This document shows, in pieces, positions 45,204 through 58,450 of a stretch of DNA of 64,000 nt. A model generated the notes under the pieces. The model ran no database searches. It was not told where the DNA came from and saw nothing but the letters and a program-made list of their open reading frames with translations. The stretch is from positions 7,483,501-7,547,500 of the forward strand of contig CM007989.1 of NCBI GenBank assembly GCA_002189035.1, given 5' to 3'. Positions within the stretch are counted from its first letter, which is position 1. Each line of letters opens with the position of its first letter. This stretch comes from Utricularia gibba. Taxonomy: Eukaryota > Streptophyta > Magnoliopsida > Lamiales > Lentibulariaceae. The position numbers and the translations under genes are program-made.

Positions 45204-48118
45204 TCAGATGCTAATTGAATGCAAACAAAATACAACTAACACTGCCAATAGAATCGAGGATATGGATTGAGGAGCTGAAGAGAATTCGCCATTGTACCTG
45301 AAAACGATGGAATGATTGTTAGTGTTTTCCTTCTGAGCACTGCACTTCCATGTGTTCCATGAAGTGTTGAAAAGATACCTTTGCATGTTGCGCAATGCGC
45401 CGCAGTATAGTGCATTGCCGGGTACAGGATTCACAGTTATGTTGCTGGTGTCTTCTGGATTGACTATTCTCATGTAGGTTTCCTGGCCAAGGTACCATCT
45501 CTCCAGATTTTCACTCCTCAGATTCCAGACACCAACATTGTCGAGGGAAACATATACTGCAGTCCATCCTCCAACAAAAACCTGGGAATAGACGACGGCC
45601 AATGACATCAATCAATCTAAGATGGGAAGAACCCGGGCACTGGATTTAGTGAAACCAACCAAATCTCTAGTATGAGTGCAAAATGAACAAGAGGGGTTTT
45701 CCTCTAGCTAAAATGAACTCCAATAGCCATCATGGCACTTGAGAAAAAAGATTTAGCGTCGCTTCATATCCTTACCTGCACCGTGGAGCGGGATATGGCG
45801 TCCCATCTGTTGTAAGACTCTCTGCAGTTTTCATTCCATTCACCAAATCCCATCCTATCAACGCACAGCATATTGTATCAGAAAAATGGGGATCACAACT
45901 CGATGCCTAACTAATATAAGGCTGTGGTTGGAGCACATACCCAACTACAAAGAATGAATAGCCATCAAGATGAAATGTCTGAACAACAGTGTCATTGTTC
46001 TGCAATACTATTTCAATAAACCCCTTATATGTTGCATTTATGACAGATATGTCTCTCACAGGTGCCTGATCCCAGGAGTTAGTGGGGAAGTCAAGCTTGT
46101 ATACACCCTTAACCTCGTATGCATCAGCAAGATTTATTGGTGTATCAGGGTTTACAAATGATATTCCATTATATGCAGCTCGAGATACCCCTTCAATCAG
46201 CATTGGAGGTAGCATTCTGAGAAAATAAACATCTGTGACATTGATGAATCCATAATGAAATGAACCTTGTGGATTGGGACGAGCCCCGCTTGCAGAACCA
46301 TTTTGCCTGATCAATAATATTGTGGATGAGAGTACATTAATCATGAAGAAAATCAGAATTACTGATCCAGGTACCTGATAGATAAGGCTTGATTCATGGA
46401 ATAATATGTATCATAGACATCATTGGGAGGGTCAGGAAGTGGACCGGATGCTGGTCCGTTGGAGTTGGAGTAATGCAGAACGGCAGCACCAGTCACTCTC
46501 GTCCAGAGAGATTCATTTACGAACCTTGCACTTGCTACAATGTAGTAATCACTGCTTGCATTCTGGTCTGTGGAGAGAAGAAAGGAGTAAGACTGGCCAA
46601 CATGGATGTCCAAGCTACTGTAATTCTGCATTGTAGTGTAGTAGCCCTCTGTTTCTACCAAAAGCAAATTATGGTTCTGAATTCGAAAGTTCAAACATGT
46701 TGAAGTTCCCACATTATGTACTCTGAGACGATATGTTTTTCCTGCGAGTTTGTAAAATGAGTCAGACTGCAGAGAAGAAGCTCAGAGCTTAGCCAATGCT
46801 AAGCAACTTACACTTTTCCAGCAGAAAATTAGTTACCAAAAACTTACCAGGGTCCACACTAAATGATTCATATTGAATTTCATCTGGAACAAGACTGGTG
46901 TTATATCTGTATGGACCTTTCCCATTAATCAGAACACCATCCGGCACACCCAAATTGCTCCCACTGTCAAGTGCAGCGCTTAGAGCCTGCAACGATTATG
47001 AAAGAGGTTAAAATGATGATGCAGTAAGGTAGAAACATGTCCACAATCATCAAACATAAACACAGACTGAGTGATCACCTACCGTATGATTACGAATATA
47101 CCAGTCACCAATAATGATAACAATTTCCCCATCTGGGGTAGCAAAAGGCACTGGAATGATTTCTCTGTTCATTATAACAAAGGGTCCAAACCCACCAGAC
47201 GCTCTCTGCAGGTTCAGTGATGGGAAGTAAAAGAAGCTACCAATCTGATCCTTAACCTGAAACTGATAGGTCCAGTTCCATCTTGGGGGTATTGGGCAAT
47301 TCGTACCAAGAAGACCATCTTGCCATGACGAGCGGCGCATTTGAATACCAGACCTATAGAAACAGAGCAACCATTTTCTCAGGAAAGTGGAAAGACTGGA
47401 AAATTAAGCAAGTTGTTCATCAACCACTGATGCCATACCATGTGACCAGTAGTTGCTCGTTTAGCTTATTCTTGACATTCACCACAACGTTGTTGTTTGT
47501 TGTGACATTAATAACAGGACCTGGGAACTGCTTGTTAACTGCTATAATCTACAAGAAGCAATCTGTATGTAAGATATCATAGCAAACTAGCAGAATGATA
47601 AACCCACAGATTGCAATGTAGAAAGCAAAATGAAGAAAAAAGAAAACATAATCAAGATATAACATGTCCAATGGCCAACAAAACCCGGGACCAAAATTTG
47701 TTAATTAGAAGAATATATTTGCAGGGCCACCCTTTCTGTATTGTCTACCATGGTGGTCCTCCTCAGAACTTGCGAACCGGACCAAGGGCCCCCTTTGTAT
47801 CCATCACAGATAAGAATAAAAGAATGAAGTAAAGAAACACAGTGATCCAGATCCAAAAGGAGGAAGCAAGATACCTTCTTTACGTCCCATTTACCGAGGA
47901 ATGTAAAAAAAAAAGGGAATCTCGAAAAGACATAAACCAAGAATCACAATTCAGACCCCAGAAATGGGGAGCAGTGGCAAGAAGTGTTTGACCTGTTGAG
48001 GTACTCCAAGCGGAGAAACGGTAGCGTAAGAGAACTCCAAGTCGAAGTACACATAAGGGTCAGCCGCAAAAGAAACACCGATTACCAAACCAAACCATAT
48101 CCAGAACAAACACCCCAT
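45204..48118 (-). CDS. SKU5-similar (SKS) multicopper oxidase-like protein
   Basis: Nine minus-strand exons (47993-48118, 47439-47548, 47083-47353, 46848-46986, 46375-46741, 45941-46306, 45776-45854, 45379-45581, 45204-45297) give 584 residues, matching SKU5 (~587). SKS proteins are apoplastic glycoproteins related to ascorbate oxidase and laccase, involved in cell expansion. A signal peptide (FWIWFGLVIGVSFAAD) precedes the cupredoxin domains: FPGPVINVTTNNNVVVNV, WQDGLLGTNCPIPP, KTYRLRVHNVGTS, and VFVGGWTAVYVSLDNVGVWNLRS. Most copper-ligand His residues of true oxidases are absent (for example WSGIQ replaces the WHG copper site), as in other SKS proteins. Many NxS/T sites are present. The last exon ends in a hydrophobic stretch (ILLAVLVVFCL) preceded by small residues, consistent with a GPI-anchor signal. 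Confidence 0.94.
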
Positions 48119-49814
48119 CCCCCAATCCCAGTAAATCGGATAGGGAATGGAATGCAGTCAACAACGTTTCCGTTCCAAGGCCTCCCCTCACTTGAGTGAA
48201 TTCAGCCAATCGAATCGTCAAGATTCTACAACCCTCTTCCGTATATGCAAAATCCTCGTCCTTATCAGTGTGACATTGGCCAAAGAGATAGAGAAAAGAG
48301 GAGGTGGTCTCTCGTCTCCGATCTCCGCGGCGGTTACGTTATTCTATTTTGCAGGCGCAGCGTTTGAAATTACTCTCCTCCGTCACTAATAGAGTGCGGC
48401 GTGATGATCGTTGCTGCACACCGGCTACTTACCCAGCCGGTCCGCGCCCCAACAACCCCAAACTCTGACCCGAATAATTGTATCTCATGAGTGGAAAAAG
48501 ATTCTGTTATAATCCACCGGCTGTTACTGGCTAGCGTCGTGGCGGATTCTTTTTGGTGATGCCATGTCAGCTGGGCCCATCTCCCCAATGTGTGGATTAT
48601 GTGGACCCCACTAGAATAATCATCCAGCCATCTTTCTTTTTTGGCAAGTACATAAATCAGTGACCTTAAAAATGTAATTGGTTGAACAAGGGCAAATCGG
48701 TACTTATGCTTTTGATATTTGTACTATTTTTTTGGTAAATAAAATTTTCAACTTTTTAACATAAAAAAGTTAGAAATATATAATTTTAAGTATAAAATTG
48801 AAATGACATATTTTTATATAATTAATTAAAGTATTGAATGAATAAAATTATTATTTACATAAATTTAAAGCATTAAATGCATTATCATCCTAAGTTCATA
48901 ATCATTGATACCTCATAAATTATATATTCTTTAATAAATTACATAATGAGCATTGAACTTATTTGAAATATTTAGTATTTTTTTGATTTCAAATAATCTA
49001 AAGTGAAACATGTGCTACTATATTCATAGTCCTTTTTAATTTTTTTTCATATCTATACCTCATCTTGATTTTAATATGGACACAATCCACTAAAGAATGA
49101 TGAATTGATTCCTAAAACCTTTTCAATTCTTTGCATATAGTAAAATCTATCACATGTGATTATTCATATTATTGGATCAACCATTGTATCCATTTCATAT
49201 AGTTGGTCTCCACCATATCATATCCTTGTTTTGTTGACCAGCAATTCATAGCTTTTACATGGTATATTTCTCCAATATGATCTTTATCTATCTTTACTTG
49301 TTCTAATTGCTTTAGGACAAATGAGATAGAGTTGAAGCAAGAATAACTCTTCTACTTGATGGATTGGTTCAAAATTCTATTCATATGTGAGGTGGGGTAA
49401 TATGGAAAACAATAACAATGGACATGGTATGATCATTTAGAAAAATGGTCATTGAATCTTTTTATCTCAAACATTATAATAAAAAATTTATAAATACAAT
49501 GATTATTTTTTTCACATATTCAAAATACAATGACCAAATATATAATACATTATGCTATGGCATGCTCCTTCCTGCTCTGTATTTGACACTGTGGGAATCA
49601 TTCTTTGAATGTATTTGAGATTTGGGTTTGGAGATCCATTTCTCTGTGGGAACAGCAATGAAAACTGATCCATGGTTTGAATGGCCTTTCTCAGTAAAAG
49701 TGTGGTGCGTATACACTGTGGTGGGTACTGCAACTCAATACAGAAAGCTTCCTGCACGCCTTAGGCTGACAGCATGCAGTAGTAGTGCACAAGAATGGGG
49801 GGGATAATCGGCAA
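48119..49814. other. Intergenic (1.7 kb), largely AT-rich
   Basis: 48120-48600 holds the SKU5-like leader and promoter. 48700-49550 is AT-rich without genes. 49550-49800 is the probable 3' UTR of the invertase gene. Confidence 0.45.
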
Positions 49815-52593
49815 TCACAAGGCCTGATCGGAGGAGAACAAATCTCGAATGCCTGCGGATTTCATCTTCCACACCTTCACCGTCGCCCTGACTCGCGCAC
49901 CCGTCGCATTGTTGAAAAGCAGAACTTCCGATGGACTGTCGATCGCTTGGGTTGGATAAATCCGAGACGTGATCACTGTTCTTCCTGCCTGAGCAAAGCT
50001 CTCCACGATCGAATGATCCACCTACACCGCAATCATAAGGTTAGTTTTCAAGGAAAGTTTGAAGCATTGCACTACGCCATGAACTCACCAGCGATCGGAT
50101 TGTCAGCTTTTCGCCTTTGAGGACTGGGACTGTGTCTCCGAACACTCCGCTATTCACGTCCAACGCCTTCGAGGACCTGAATTTACAGAAGTTTCTGAGT
50201 GTCTTTGCCAGGGGAAACAGGGGGGGGGGGGGTATGGTATGGATGCTGTAAAACAACTGACCTCAACTGATCGGCGCAAAAATGGTATTCCGATTGACCA
50301 TTGGGCTTCTTGGCGATGTAGAAGTATACGGGAGTTAACTCAGATAACTGCTTGTAGGCGAGCACCACAATTCCGAACGGTCCCAGCAGTCCTCTGCTGG
50401 CTGCGCCGCCGCTGGTGGTGCAGCTGTAGCCGGAATCGGCGACACCCACTGCCGCAGCATCATCTTCCTCGATTTCGAACGACGCCTCTATATCCAACTA
50501 CATAAAAGCCCAGATTGTTAACGACCTTTTTCCAGAGGAGCTGCGAAAAATATGTTATCGAACCTGTGAATCACCGTCGACGTGGAGGGGCACTGTGGAG
50601 CCCGGCTCAAGCCCCACATCCTTGAATTCAAAACTCTTCTCTCTCAAGCTCTCCACCTCCTCCACCGGCCATTGTATAAGATTTGTTCCCGTTTTCCGAT
50701 CAAGCACGACGGTTCTCGGTATGGACTGAATCCATCAAGTAATCGTCAGCACATCTCAATTATTTGAAGGAATTTGTTTAGTATTGACGGTTACCTGGAC
50801 GGACGCCCAGCCTTTGATGATGTCGACACGTTCAGCGTCAGTTTCCCTGATCCAACCCCACAAAATCCTCCTGTTCTTTTTCTGATCGTAAAACGTCTTG
50901 GAGGCGTAGTACTCACCGTAATCGTATCTCAGGCCGATCCCGACGTCCAAAGCCGGATCGTCCGGCGTCCACCGGTTCGACGCCGCGTCGTATGTCCCCA
51001 GAGCGTAATAATCGTGCTTATCATCATCCAAGCTCGCCTTCAACACATGTTTGAATCCAGGGCCGTTGGCCGACGTATCCGCCCCGTAGCCAGAATCCAC
51101 CGGAACCGGATAGAAATCGATGCACTCCCACATACCCGTACCCGGAACCGCGTGCAAGTACCCATCAAGGAGCTGGTACTCCACGAAATCGGGCGTCTCG
51201 TAGACGAGCGCTACACCCGTTTTGTTGACCTTCGAACCGATCACGATCCGCCACTTCTCGCCGTCGTTAGCGAGCCACGCGGTGGATGGGTCCCGGAAGT
51301 CCTTTTTGCCGATCCCTGGCGGCGGGGTGAGCACGGGATTAGAGGGGTGCTTGGCCCACTGGAGGAGAAGAGGGTCGGAGAGGTTGGCCGGGACGGCAAG
51401 GCACTGCACCTGACCGCCGTCGTTGGCGGCGCCGGTGTAGAGCATGACTATCCTCCCCCGGGGAGAAGTGTGGCTGAGCCGGTCCACACCCCCATGACAT
51501 CGTACCAGTGATCGGGAACCATGGAGTAGGGAAGATGAAACCAGTGGATCAGATCCCGGGAGACGGCATGGCCCCATGTTATGGTTCCCCACACAGCAGC
51601 CTCGGTGTTATACTGGTAGAACAGGTGGTACCATCCGCCGTAATACAACGGACCTGCATCCACAAATCCACCCAAAAATCTACAAATCAAATTCCGATAT
51701 CTCCTTCTGCCATACGTATTCACTTCATCGGCCCGACACGCCACCGCGTCGGTGGATCGGACCTAGTAACAGACCAGTTATATCTCCCATCGTTTTAGTG
51801 TAAAAAGGCAATACTGTCATTTCTGGGTAGGTGTCGTCGGTTAAACATGTGCGCATGTGTTTGTGCGCTGTGTGAGGGCAACATTCTGTAATAAAATACA
51901 GGATCGCCTTCGCCACTAAATTATTATATCCTGTAGCCATCGTGGCTTCGATAATCCCATCTCATATCAGAAAACGGTTGAATTGAAAAAGAAAAAGGCG
52001 ATGACTTGGACCACCCGCTAGAAGTTACAAAATCGTGATCCTCTAATCTGCGCATCTTTTGGGAGATGTCGTCCCGGACCCCCAAAGTATCAGAATTTCT
52101 GAACACGAAGGAGGTGTTTGAAGATACAGATGATTGGGTTGGGCTGTTCTTCTGGGGAGTTGTGTTTGTGTTCGGATAGTGTTTATGAAGTATCAGAGCG
52201 CTGTGATGCAGAAAAGTAGGTAGAAAAATGGATGAAGAAGAAGCAGAAGAAGAGACTTACCATCAGGATCTGGAGCGAGCGAGCAGGAGAGTACCAACGG
52301 GCCACATGAGAAGAGACACGAAGTTAAAACAGAAACTCTTGAGAATCTACAAGCGAAGAAACAAATCTTTCAAAGGGAAAACACCCACCGTTCATCCAGT
52401 TCTTGGAGGGCTGAAAGTGGAAGGCCGTCCTTTGCCACGACAGAACCGCGTTAGGCCAAGCGTAGGTCAACTCCCCGGCGCCGCCCACCCGGAACACCTT
52501 ATCCGAGACGCCTCCTCTCGACTCCGGTAGGCCGGCGGTGAGCACCAAAGACACCGCCAGCAATACAAACGGGAGACAACCCCTGCCGGCCAT
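49815..52593 (-). CDS. Acid invertase, vacuolar-type beta-fructofuranosidase (GH32), with 9-nt mini-exon and one frame break
   Basis: Seven minus-strand exons (52389-52593, 52261-52269, 50795-51653, 50564-50725, 50262-50497, 50089-50176, 49815-50021) give about 588 residues after restoring one base. The enzyme hydrolyses sucrose. Visible: hydrophobic N terminus ([16 protein letters not shown]), [20 protein letters not shown], the beta-fructosidase motif completed by the mini-exon as NDPDG (usually NDPNG), [26 protein letters not shown] and the acid/base motif WECIDFYPV. WECxDF with a bulky aliphatic residue is the vacuolar type; cell-wall forms have WECPDF. The N-terminal propeptide is shorter than in most vacuolar invertases. 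Exon 3 loses frame at 51455-51463 (C5 then G4 on the plus strand): SATLLPGG runs into a stop, while one added base gives GRIVMLYTG. Confidence 0.93.
52261..52269 (-). other. Nine-base coding mini-exon of the invertase gene
   Basis: On the minus strand CTCCAG precedes ATCCTGATG, which is followed by GTAAGT. It supplies Asp-Pro-Asp of the catalytic motif; the nucleophile Asp codon is split between exon 1 and this exon. A 9-nt second exon at exactly this place is a known hallmark of plant acid invertase genes. Confidence 0.9.
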
Positions 52594-55500
52594 TCTTCAA
52601 CTGGGTCTGGGGTTCGGAATCAGACATCCCCATGAGGCCACACATATATATACAGAAACAGGTAAGCCGTGCTCATTATTCCACAGGGATTGGATGCCCT
52701 TTATTGAATTATCCAAACAAGAAATGTACATCATTTGAAAGTGTGGTAGAAGATGGAACACCTAACCAGATTCACCATACCTCCACCTCCATGGGACCAA
52801 ACCAGCAAACCTCCCTGTTCACTCAAGGAATGTGAACCAAGGGATGAGTCAGCATGATTCATGATTCATTCGATGGATGATTCTGGAAAAGCAGATGATT
52901 CATTTCCGTGGTTTAGATTCCGCTCATCCCTACACTTCTCTTACTATGGGAACATCATGTGTAGGCATGAATGGACTCATTCTTGTCCAGAAAACAATGC
53001 ACCTGTTCCCAATTAAATGTGAACATAACAAAACCCTTTATTTATTGCAACGATGGTATTGTGTTTTATATACCAATTTCAAAATAAATCCCATGAATAA
53101 AGATTTTTTAATGTGAAACCAGTTCTTTATCCTCTTCACCCAATCCTACTAGTCAAAATTTTACGAAAAAAAAAACATTTTTTTTTATTTCAATCCTTCC
53201 CACCGACACAAATACGTTATTAGTTAGCGTACGGCGGTGGTGATGTAATAACGTATTAATCCGGATTAGTGGTGCAATAATGCGCTGATTGGACGTGTAA
53301 TAATGTAATTTATTTCCAATTAAAATAAAATAAAAACATGTAGCGTGATACATGTGGCGGAGTGCGTTGTCATCCATTTATTCATGAACGTGGTGCTGGC
53401 GCCTGTCTCATATGATCATTCTCGTTTTTTGCCCATTTCTTATTTTTAATAAAAATAATAGTAAAACAAAAAGTCTTTTTTTCCCCTTCCACAAGACGAT
53501 ATAGAGTGGGTCATTACGTACACGTTTTCCACCTTGGTGATTGTTTAAGTGTCAATTGCAATGACATCACTGATGACGTCACCATGAAGGAGATCCAGGA
53601 TAATTTACAAAATTGGCCACCAAAAAATTTTAACTTATGGTGACCACTGTTTTCCAACACGTCACCAAGGAGAGCGAAATTTGTAATACACTCCCAATTT
53701 ATTTGGACATAAGTATGCGATTAATGTATTAAATGGGATGCTAACATTACTTTAATCGAGTTTAATATATAATATGATTTAACCATGATTTTAGATTGAA
53801 CTGGTTTTTTACAAAAATTATTGAATCGAATCCAAAAAAAATTATAAATTCGTATTAAACCGAGCGAATACGCGTAAGATTAGAATTATTTAAATTTACT
53901 TTTAAGAAATTACATATGTATCCTTTAATCATTATATTATAGGCGAATACCGACTTAATATTTTAATCATACATTACAAATCTTATCCACTCGGCAAGCA
54001 ATCCTACTTATAAATCTTATCCTTTCAAATACTTTAAAATAATATCTCGAACCAAACAGCATTGACCTTTTTGTAAATAAATATATTAAATCCATTTTCT
54101 TTTTTATTGTTTTTATATTTTAATTTAATAAAATAATTAAATATAAATATTGATTTTTAAAATATAAAGCAAAACTTAAATTATGTAAAATACGATTACT
54201 AAAATATACTTAGAATTGTCATAATTATGAAAAAAAAAGTTTTCAGTACACTTTAAAATTGAATGATGAGGTTGGACGGAATCTAAAAAATGCACGACTC
54301 GTATTGGGTTTTAAAATAGGATCGATAGAAGCCTAATGGTCTGGGCTGCTGCTCTTTTGAGGCTCGCCCAGCGAAGGCCCAATAAACACTCCACCAACGA
54401 ATTCGTCATCCATCGTCTTCACTCAATCGGCAACCTTCGACCCAGAGATAAAAGTTGGGCCGGGCCGGGCCGGCCCGACCCTATTTCAGCGGGCCTCGTC
54501 AAGTTTCGGGTTAGAGCCGGGCTAAAGCTCGATTATAAAAAAGTATGATTCATATGGTCCTAGCCCGATTAATCATTGGGCTGGGCTGACCCTACCCGGC
54601 CCACGGGCCTATCATATTATTAAATAAAATTTTTAAATTTTTTTAAATATTAATATACATTTTAATATTATTTAAATAATTTATAGAAAAAAAATTAAAA
54701 TTATTAATTCATATTATATATCCTAAAAATAAATAGTGTATAAAATGAATTTAAATTATTCAAAATTAAATATTTTTATAATTATTATACATAGAAACCA
54801 TATTTTTAAAATTATTAGAAACCTGCGTGGGACAAAAGAAACGTCAATTTGGGTGAACGGGAAGCTCGGCGGCGACGAAAATACCCGCAGATTGTTCGTC
54901 GGAATGCTAAAATGAAAGGGCGAGCGAGCGGAAGACTTGACCCGAGTTTGCAATAAATATTGGACCATTAACTAAATCAAACGTGTCTAAAGACACACAT
55001 TATGTTCATCCTAAAATCCACGTGCAAAAAAAATACATTGGACTTGTTTGCTAATTCTAAAGTGTTTCAAATTATGTAAATAGAATCATTTTGTGTAATA
55101 GTATAAAATTATATTTATTTTTTTTAAATAAAATATATATTTATAAAAAATATATACTAAATTATTATTTGATTTAATATTAATATTTTAAAAAATAGAT
55201 AAAATTGAATAATATAATTTTACTAATTAATTTTTATTTAACCACTAAAACAAATATCTTAAAACTCAATAATTTATTACAAAATCTTAATTTTTTATTT
55301 TACTATATAACATTTATAGAATACTTATATATTAAATAAACTGAATTATAAACATTTATGTCTAAATCAATACATATAAATCGATTATATCGATGTAAAA
55401 GATCAATAACGAGATCATTATAATAAAAATAGTATATGATTAAATTGATGAACATTGCATCTAATACCACTATGTTGACTCTTGTTACATTCATTTCTAG

Positions 55501-55949
55501 TAGGGTTCTTGAAATCATTCGAAATTATAGATTATAATATCATACGAGAAGATTTTATAATTCGTTTTACAATATTATTAATGATCGTAAATCTTAAGAG
55601 TATGATTACTTGTTGGCCGAAACGAATGAGCATATAATATAGATAAAGAACAACCTGGTTACGCAAATGGAATGGAGGAGCTCCACTCGAGGAAGGTGAC
55701 AATGACGTCCTTTTGGTCAGCAGAGGGCCCCACGTGCCGTGCACCCTGCACGCTGCACGTGCTTTACTATTTTAGATGACATTATTTGTTTGCCTGGGAA
55801 ATTCTCTTTTATTGAAGATGCGTTCTGTGGGCGACAAAGCGTAAGAGACACGAGGCTGTATTCTCATCCTCCACGGCGGTCCCGACTTGGGGTTTCGTGA
55901 AGCGGGTGGTTGCGGGTGGTTGCGGGTGCCTCCTTCCTTCGTCGATCGA
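52594..55949. other. Intergenic (3.4 kb), AT-rich, with possible transposon remnant
   Basis: 52600-53150 is invertase promoter sequence. 53150-54300 and 54620-55600 are AT-rich with no coding signal. 54440-54620 is an unusual GC-rich island (annotated separately). 55650-55949 is the hexose carrier promoter, with CACGTG at about 55732 and again at about 55755. Confidence 0.45.
54440..54620. repeat. GGGCC-rich island, likely fragment of a non-autonomous DNA transposon
   Basis: Repeated GGGCCGGGCC/GGCCC words near 54458-54480 and again, partly inverted, near 54570-54610 (GGGCTGGGCTGA, CCCGGCCCACGGGCC) bracket a less GC-rich centre with GATTAATC. The style resembles the GGGCC-rich ends of plant hAT-like non-autonomous elements, but I see no target-site duplication, so the class is uncertain. 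Confidence 0.35.
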
Positions 55950-57704
55950 ATGGGTTTCTCGCCGGGGCACGTGGCGGCAATCTCCGGCTCCGATGGGGTC
56001 GTGATTTACAAGGGCAGAATCACGGCCTTCGTCTTGTTTTCCTGCCTTGTCGCAGCCACCGGAGGGCTTATTTTCGGATATGACAACGGTGTCACTGGTT
56101 TGTTTGTTTGCCGTTCTCAGATTTTCTTTTAGTTTGGTTTTGTTTTGCATTCTGTTAGCTTGTGTTTCTTTGCTCAGGAGGGGTCACTTCCATGGATCCC
56201 TTCTTGAAGGAATTCTTTCCCGGAATATACAAGCAGATGGAGGATCAACAGACCTCTGCTTACACCAGCAACTACTGCAAATTTGACAGCCAGATTCTCA
56301 CACTTTTCACTTCATCGCTTTTCCTCGCTGGTCTCATTGCCTCCTCCTTCGCTTCCGCGGTTACCAGAAGGTCAGGCCGGAGAGTGTCCATCCTCATCGG
56401 CGGCGCTTCTTTTCTTTCCGGCGCTCTCATCGGTGCTTCCGCCGTTCATGTCTCCATGCTCATAATTGGCCGTCTACTGTTGGGAATCGGTGTCGGTTTC
56501 ACCAATCAGGTAGCTGCCAGGAATCGGCGTCGGTGTAGGTGTGGATTCCATGCTTATAACTTGAATCCTTTCTCCTTTCCTTTTTTTCCAGTCGGTGCCG
56601 TTGTATTTGTCGGAGATGGCGCCGGCCCGGTACAGAGGAGCATTCAGTACCGGGTTCCAGTTCTGCGTCTGCATCGGAGTAATATTCGCCAACATCCTTA
56701 ACTACGTGGTCAATGAAATTAAAATCAGCTGGGGATGGCGGGTTTCGCTCGCCATGGCGGCGGTTCCGGCGGCGGTACTTGCAATAGGTGGTCTATTCCT
56801 CCCGGAAACGCCCAACAACCTGATTGAAAACGGTGCGAGCAGAGACAAAGTTGAGAAGCTTCTGCAGAAAATCAGAGGAATCGATGACGTGGAGGAAGAA
56901 CTAAACGATCTCATCGGTGCCAGGGATTCAGCGGGAGGGATCGTGAATCAGTCCCCATTCAAGAGCATTCTCCGTCGCAGATACCGGCCGCAATTGGTGA
57001 TGGCAATCGCCATCCCCTTCTTCCAACAGGTCACCGGAATCAACATCGTCACGTTCTACGCCCCGATTCTATTCAGAACAATCGGCGCCGGCGTCAGCGC
57101 CTCGCTGATGTCCGCTCTCATCATCTCTGCCATCGGTACAACCATGACAGTACTCTCGATGGTGATCGTCGACAAATTCGGCCGCCGCGCCCTTTTCATC
57201 GCCGGCGGGATTCAAATGATTATTTGCCAGGTACTCATTGGAGCAATCTTGAGTCTTGAGCTCAGGGATCACGGTGAACTAAGCAAACAACACAGCGTCA
57301 TCGTACTGATCTTAATGTCGTTCTACGTGGCCGGATTCGGGCTCTCGTGGGGGCCGTTGGGGTGGCTTGTGACAAGCGAGATTTTCCCAATGGAGATCAG
57401 ATCAGCAGGGCAGAGCGTGAGTATCGCGACGAACTTCCTGGTCATCTTTGTAATCGCGCAAGCTTTTCTGGCGATGTTGTGCCGTTTGAAGGCCGGGGTT
57501 TTCTTCTTCTTCGCGGCGTGGGTGGCCGTCATGACAGTTTTCGTGTACGGGTGGCTGCCGGAGACGAAGGATGTGCCGATCGAGAAGATGGGCACGATCT
57601 GGAGAAAGCATTGGTACTGGAGCAGATTCGTCCACCGCCCTGCAGAAGAGACGGCAGGGGAGACGGATGATCCAACCCTTGGATTACTCACGGCTGTCAT
57701 ATAG
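55950..57704 (+). CDS. Hexose/H+ symporter, sugar transport protein (STP; HEX6-like)
   Basis: Three exons (55950-56097, 56178-56509, 56592-57704) give 530 residues, typical for STPs. These plasma-membrane major facilitator proteins import monosaccharides with protons. Twelve hydrophobic helices are discernible. Family motifs: ATGGLIFGYDNGVTGGVTS (helix 1 and the conserved STP loop), [91 protein letters not shown] and LPETKDVPIEKM. Cys in SNYCKFDS is the loop cysteine of the apoplastic lid domain. The ATG at 55950 is the first usable start. It lies beside an acid invertase gene, so sucrose hydrolysis and hexose uptake genes are adjacent, but with 3.4 kb between them. Confidence 0.95.
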
Positions 57705-58450
57705 TGGGACCCACATTATAACATGATGATTTGGTGGTGGGATTTGTATTAATGGTACAAAGGATGACATCACATCATGTGGCAAATAACGTTCTCAACC
57801 CACCGGTTAACCGCCTGAATGATTGAACGGGTGAACAAATAAATCATTGAACAAAAAACGGGTTGGGTGACATACAAAATCATCAAATCATTCTTATTAT
57901 TTATTTTATTTGAATGTGATGTCATTGTTATCATTTTATTTTATTATGTATATTTCATTTTCATTAATTTTATATTCATATATTGGTTTTTATTAAAAAA
58001 ATTATAATATAATTTATACAATAATATTTAAAAAATATAATTTTTTAATAAACGGGTGAGTCCACCGATCCACCCAGAACCACTACAAAAACAATCCGGA
58101 TTATATATTTGAATTGAAAACGACGGTGGCAAAGCTACTCATGATGTTATCCACATATTCCTCATCATGATGGCCATCACCAAGTGGGCTTGGAGAAGAG
58201 AGATGCCCTGCACATTCCTCAGCTATCTTATGATGATATCATGGAGTAGGATGAAGGGAAAATGCATGCATTCAGAAGCAGGGGGTTGGATAATCAATTT
58301 GTCATCCATAACCGCTCTTAATTTGAGAGAAATTGTGACATCCAGTTCTGGTTTTATCAGCAACTGGGAAACTGATGCTTAGGTGGGTGGGATACAGGAA
58401 TGTTGTTTATTGCCAAAAACAGTTGAACCGTCTTCCAATCTGGGTTTCAA
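57705..58450. other. Intergenic between convergent STP and UQCC1 genes
   Basis: AT-rich at 57880-58050. Nothing coding is recognised. Confidence 0.45.

Noticed and set aside
50774-51511. A 245-codon open frame on the plus strand
   Set aside because: It lies antisense to invertase exon 3 and mirrors its codon pattern; no domain or start context of its own.
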